Assembly: GCA_963799065.1 (NCBI GenBank)
Contig: CAWCVJ010000001.1
Coordinates: 2,604,001-2,668,000 of the forward strand
Origin: JAJPHW01 sp963799065
GTDB taxonomy: Bacteria > Acidobacteriota > Terriglobia > Terriglobales > Acidobacteriaceae
Length of the DNA stretch: 64,000 bases
Direction of reading: 5' to 3'
Shown one piece after another: positions 62,257-64,000 of the stretch. The translations under genes were made by a program, and so were the position numbers. The notes under the pieces are model-generated. The model did not search any database, was not told the origin of the DNA, and worked only from the letters and a program-made list of their open reading frames with translations. Positions within the stretch are counted from its first letter, which is position 1, and each line of letters starts with the position of its first letter.

Positions 62257-63189
62257 CTAGCCGGGGCTGTCGCGATGCACAGTTTTGACGCGGTACCCTG
62301 CCTTCCGGAGCAACTTGCTGACATCCTCCACCATCATGACGGAGCGATGCTGGCCCCCGGTGCAGCCGAACGAAATCGTCAGGTAACTCTTCCCTTCCCT
62401 TATATAGTGCGGCAGTAAATAGATCAGCAGCTTGCTGATGCGATCGATAAACTCACGGGTTTGAGGAAATGAACGAATGTATTTAGCGACTTTCGGGTCG
62501 CGCCCGGTAAGCGGCCGGAATTCCGGAACGAAGTGCGGATTGGGCAGAAAACGCACGTCAAACATCAGGTCGGCGTCCTCAGGGACACCATGCTTGAAGC
62601 CGAAACTCACGCACGATACGAGGATGTTTTTTTCGGATTCCTGCTTCTGAAAGCGCTCGATAATGTGGGCGCGCAGCTCGTGAACGTTGAACTTGGAGGT
62701 ATCGATGACGATGTCAGCGATGGCGCGAATCTTGCGCAGATGTTTGCGTTCGGCGGTAAGCGCGACTTTCACCGAGTTGTCGGCACCCAGCGGATGGGGC
62801 CGCCGAGTCTCGCTGTAACGGCGCAAGATCACAGCATCAGCGGCTTCGAGAAACACAACCTGCGTCGGGAGAATTTTTCGTACCGACTGGATGATGCGGG
62901 GAAGAGACTCAAGCTGGGAGCCTTCGCGAACGTCGACGACTAAGGCGGTGCGTTGGATTTCCGAGGACTGGCCAACCAGTTCGGCGAAGTGGGGAATCAA
63001 GCCCACGGGGAGATTATCCACGCAGTAGTAACCGAGATCCTCGAACGCTTTCAGTACAGAGGCTTTACCCGACCCGCTCATACCTGTGATGATCACTAGC
63101 TCACCGGGCGAATGAGATGGTTTCACGGGCTGGGCAGCCGAGAGTTTCGGATTTTTCCGGGTGGCTTTCGCTGTTTTTCGCGACGGCAT
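62257..63189 (-). CDS. rapZ: RapZ/YvcJ-family nucleotide-binding regulator
   Basis: The 310-residue P-loop protein has Walker A GMSGSGKAS, DNLPVGLIP and the C-terminal part FGCTGGQHRSV, which is the RapZ substrate-binding domain. In E. coli it controls GlmS through small RNAs; in other phyla it binds nucleotides and affects envelope growth. An N-terminal extension of about 25 basic residues precedes the domain. Its placement next to an exporter and envelope genes fits. Confidence 0.94.
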   Translation of the reverse strand: MPSRKTAKATRKNPKLSAAQPVKPSHSPGELVIITGMSGSGKASVLKAFEDLGYYCVDNLPVGLIPHFAELVGQSSEIQRTALVVDVREGSQLESLPRIIQSVRKILPTQVVFLEAADAVILRRYSETRRPHPLGADNSVKVALTAERKHLRKIRAIADIVIDTSKFNVHELRAHIIERFQKQESEKNILVSCVSFGFKHGVPEDADLMFDVRFLPNPHFVPEFRPLTGRDPKVAKYIRSFPQTREFIDRISKLLIYLLPHYIREGKSYLTISFGCTGGQHRSVMMVEDVSKLLRKAGYRVKTVHRDSPG

Positions 63190-63252
63190 CTTTAACGGAT
63201 GGTAGCAGGGAAAAACTGGCTCCGGCTAGTCCATGCTAGAGTCGGCGATGGG

Positions 63253-63990
63253 TTACGTGGTCGCGAGCTCGGTTTCGACGGAATCGACGATTTGTGCCAG
63301 TTGCTGGCGCTGTTCGGCCGTTCGAAGCGCGAACTTGACGCCCATGCCGAGTCCGGGATGCGAGCTTTGAACCCGTGCGAGTAAGGTGAGCTTGACCGCA
63401 TGGGTATGAAGGATCACGTCGAGAGTGGTTCCGACCGGGTAAGGCTGGAAGGTTTCGATGTACGCTCCTCCGTGTCCTATATCGCGCAGGGTGGAACGCA
63501 GAGGAATGTTTTGTCCGGCACGAAAGACCTGAACCCCCACGTTGCAAGATTTCCGCAGCGGGAAGCGACGATCCTCCAGGGACGAGGCCAGCAACGCCAA
63601 ACCTGCGGCGACATTGGTCGAGGGCATCGTGGGGTGACCGGCTTCCTGCAGACGTTTGGCTTCGGACGCAATCCATTCGCGCAGGGCTTTCCTGGATGAC
63701 TGGGGCAATTCTGCGAAACGGAGTCCGGTTCGACCGGACCCGTCCTGCCATGCCACATATCCGGCAATATGCACTGGCGACCGCTGGCCCGGTAAAGCAA
63801 ACTGCAAGTAGACGCGCCCGGCGGACGGCAAAGGCCGCTGCGATTGCATGGCGATGCCTTCTTCGCTGATATCCAGCAGGGTGGCGGGAGCTTGTTCGAA
63901 GGCGGAGCAGGCGACGGAGGCGGAGCCGGATAGCGTGACTCGCTGACCGGAGCGGCGCTCCCGTTCGATCAGTTCCCGGGCCGCCGCCAT
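63253..63990 (-). CDS. Tandem PilZ-domain protein (possibly running past the window edge)
   Basis: A protein of 245 residues as read, with two PilZ-like barrels. The first has residues RRSGQRV and LLDISEEGIAMQ (about 1-105); the second shows RFPLRKSCNV and LRDIGHGGAYIE (about 140-240). PilZ domains bind c-di-GMP with an RxxxR and D/NxSxxG motif. The second copy reads DIGHGG, and the first DISEEG, so binding may be partial. The frame is open to the window end, so the true start may lie upstream. Confidence 0.75.
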   Translation of the reverse strand: MAAARELIERERRSGQRVTLSGSASVACSAFEQAPATLLDISEEGIAMQSQRPLPSAGRVYLQFALPGQRSPVHIAGYVAWQDGSGRTGLRFAELPQSSRKALREWIASEAKRLQEAGHPTMPSTNVAAGLALLASSLEDRRFPLRKSCNVGVQVFRAGQNIPLRSTLRDIGHGGAYIETFQPYPVGTTLDVILHTHAVKLTLLARVQSSHPGLGMGVKFALRTAEQRQQLAQIVDSVETELATT

Positions 63991-64000
63991 GCAGGCATTG

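Overview
The window looks like chromosomal DNA of an Acidobacteriota member (Terriglobia-like). This is inferred from moderately high GC, many secreted beta-propeller, HAF-repeat and Ig-like proteins, a full CheA system in one operon, an rpoZ-gmk-yicC cluster, and short dispersed palindromes of a kind common in that phylum. No 16S or marker phylogeny was available, so the assignment is by gene style only.

Layout. 1-3.6 kb: a large multi-sensor histidine kinase with an overlapping response regulator (minus strand). 4.0-12.2 kb: a TonB-like protein and a compact chemotaxis operon (MCP, cheW, cheR, cheA, cheB, cheY-like, cheX-like). 12.2-24.5 kb: mostly secreted proteins (cupin, YVTN propeller, Gly-rich protein, multicopper oxidase, phospholipase C-type phosphoesterase, HAF-repeat protein, a pair of 100-residue paralogues), an FNR/CRP regulator beside a decayed Rieske/cytochrome c locus, and a CAT-anticodon tRNA. 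24.7 kb: a deoxyhypusine-synthase-like enzyme. 25.8-38 kb: an accessory region. 38-51 kb: a photoactive-yellow-protein-like PAS protein, ribBA, a DUF4126-like membrane protein, aldehyde dehydrogenase, ClC channel, TPR protein, hutU-hutI and an M1 aminopeptidase. 51.4-64 kb: tRNA-Phe, SDR, aldose epimerase, deoxyribonucleotidase, aldo/keto reductase, ferredoxin-NADP reductase, family-4 uracil-DNA glycosylase, and a long minus-strand housekeeping run: rapZ, an MsbA-like ABC exporter, yicC, gmk, rpoZ, coaBC.

The most notable region is 26.3-37.3 kb. An 876-residue secreted protein (Ig-like scaffold) ends in a C-terminal domain resembling the 3D/double-psi beta-barrel of MltA-type peptidoglycan enzymes. 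It is followed at once by a secreted 292-residue protein. Next comes a 5'-truncated second copy of the same gene. It shares 475 bp of perfect identity with the first and then switches abruptly to a different C-terminal domain resembling SleB-type cell-wall hydrolases. That copy is again followed by a small secreted protein. A third, very short remnant of the scaffold lies 7 kb downstream beside a REP palindrome. This constant-scaffold/variable-tip/downstream-small-gene layout is reminiscent of polymorphic toxin loci with orphan tip modules. I propose it as a candidate tip-exchange system built on peptidoglycan hydrolases; the function is inference. The same region holds REP palindromes around a RAYT remnant, a complete IS3-type element with a matching flanking repeat, a GmrSD-like (DUF262/DUF1524) defence-type gene and a truncated DUF2779 gene, all marks of a rearranging island.
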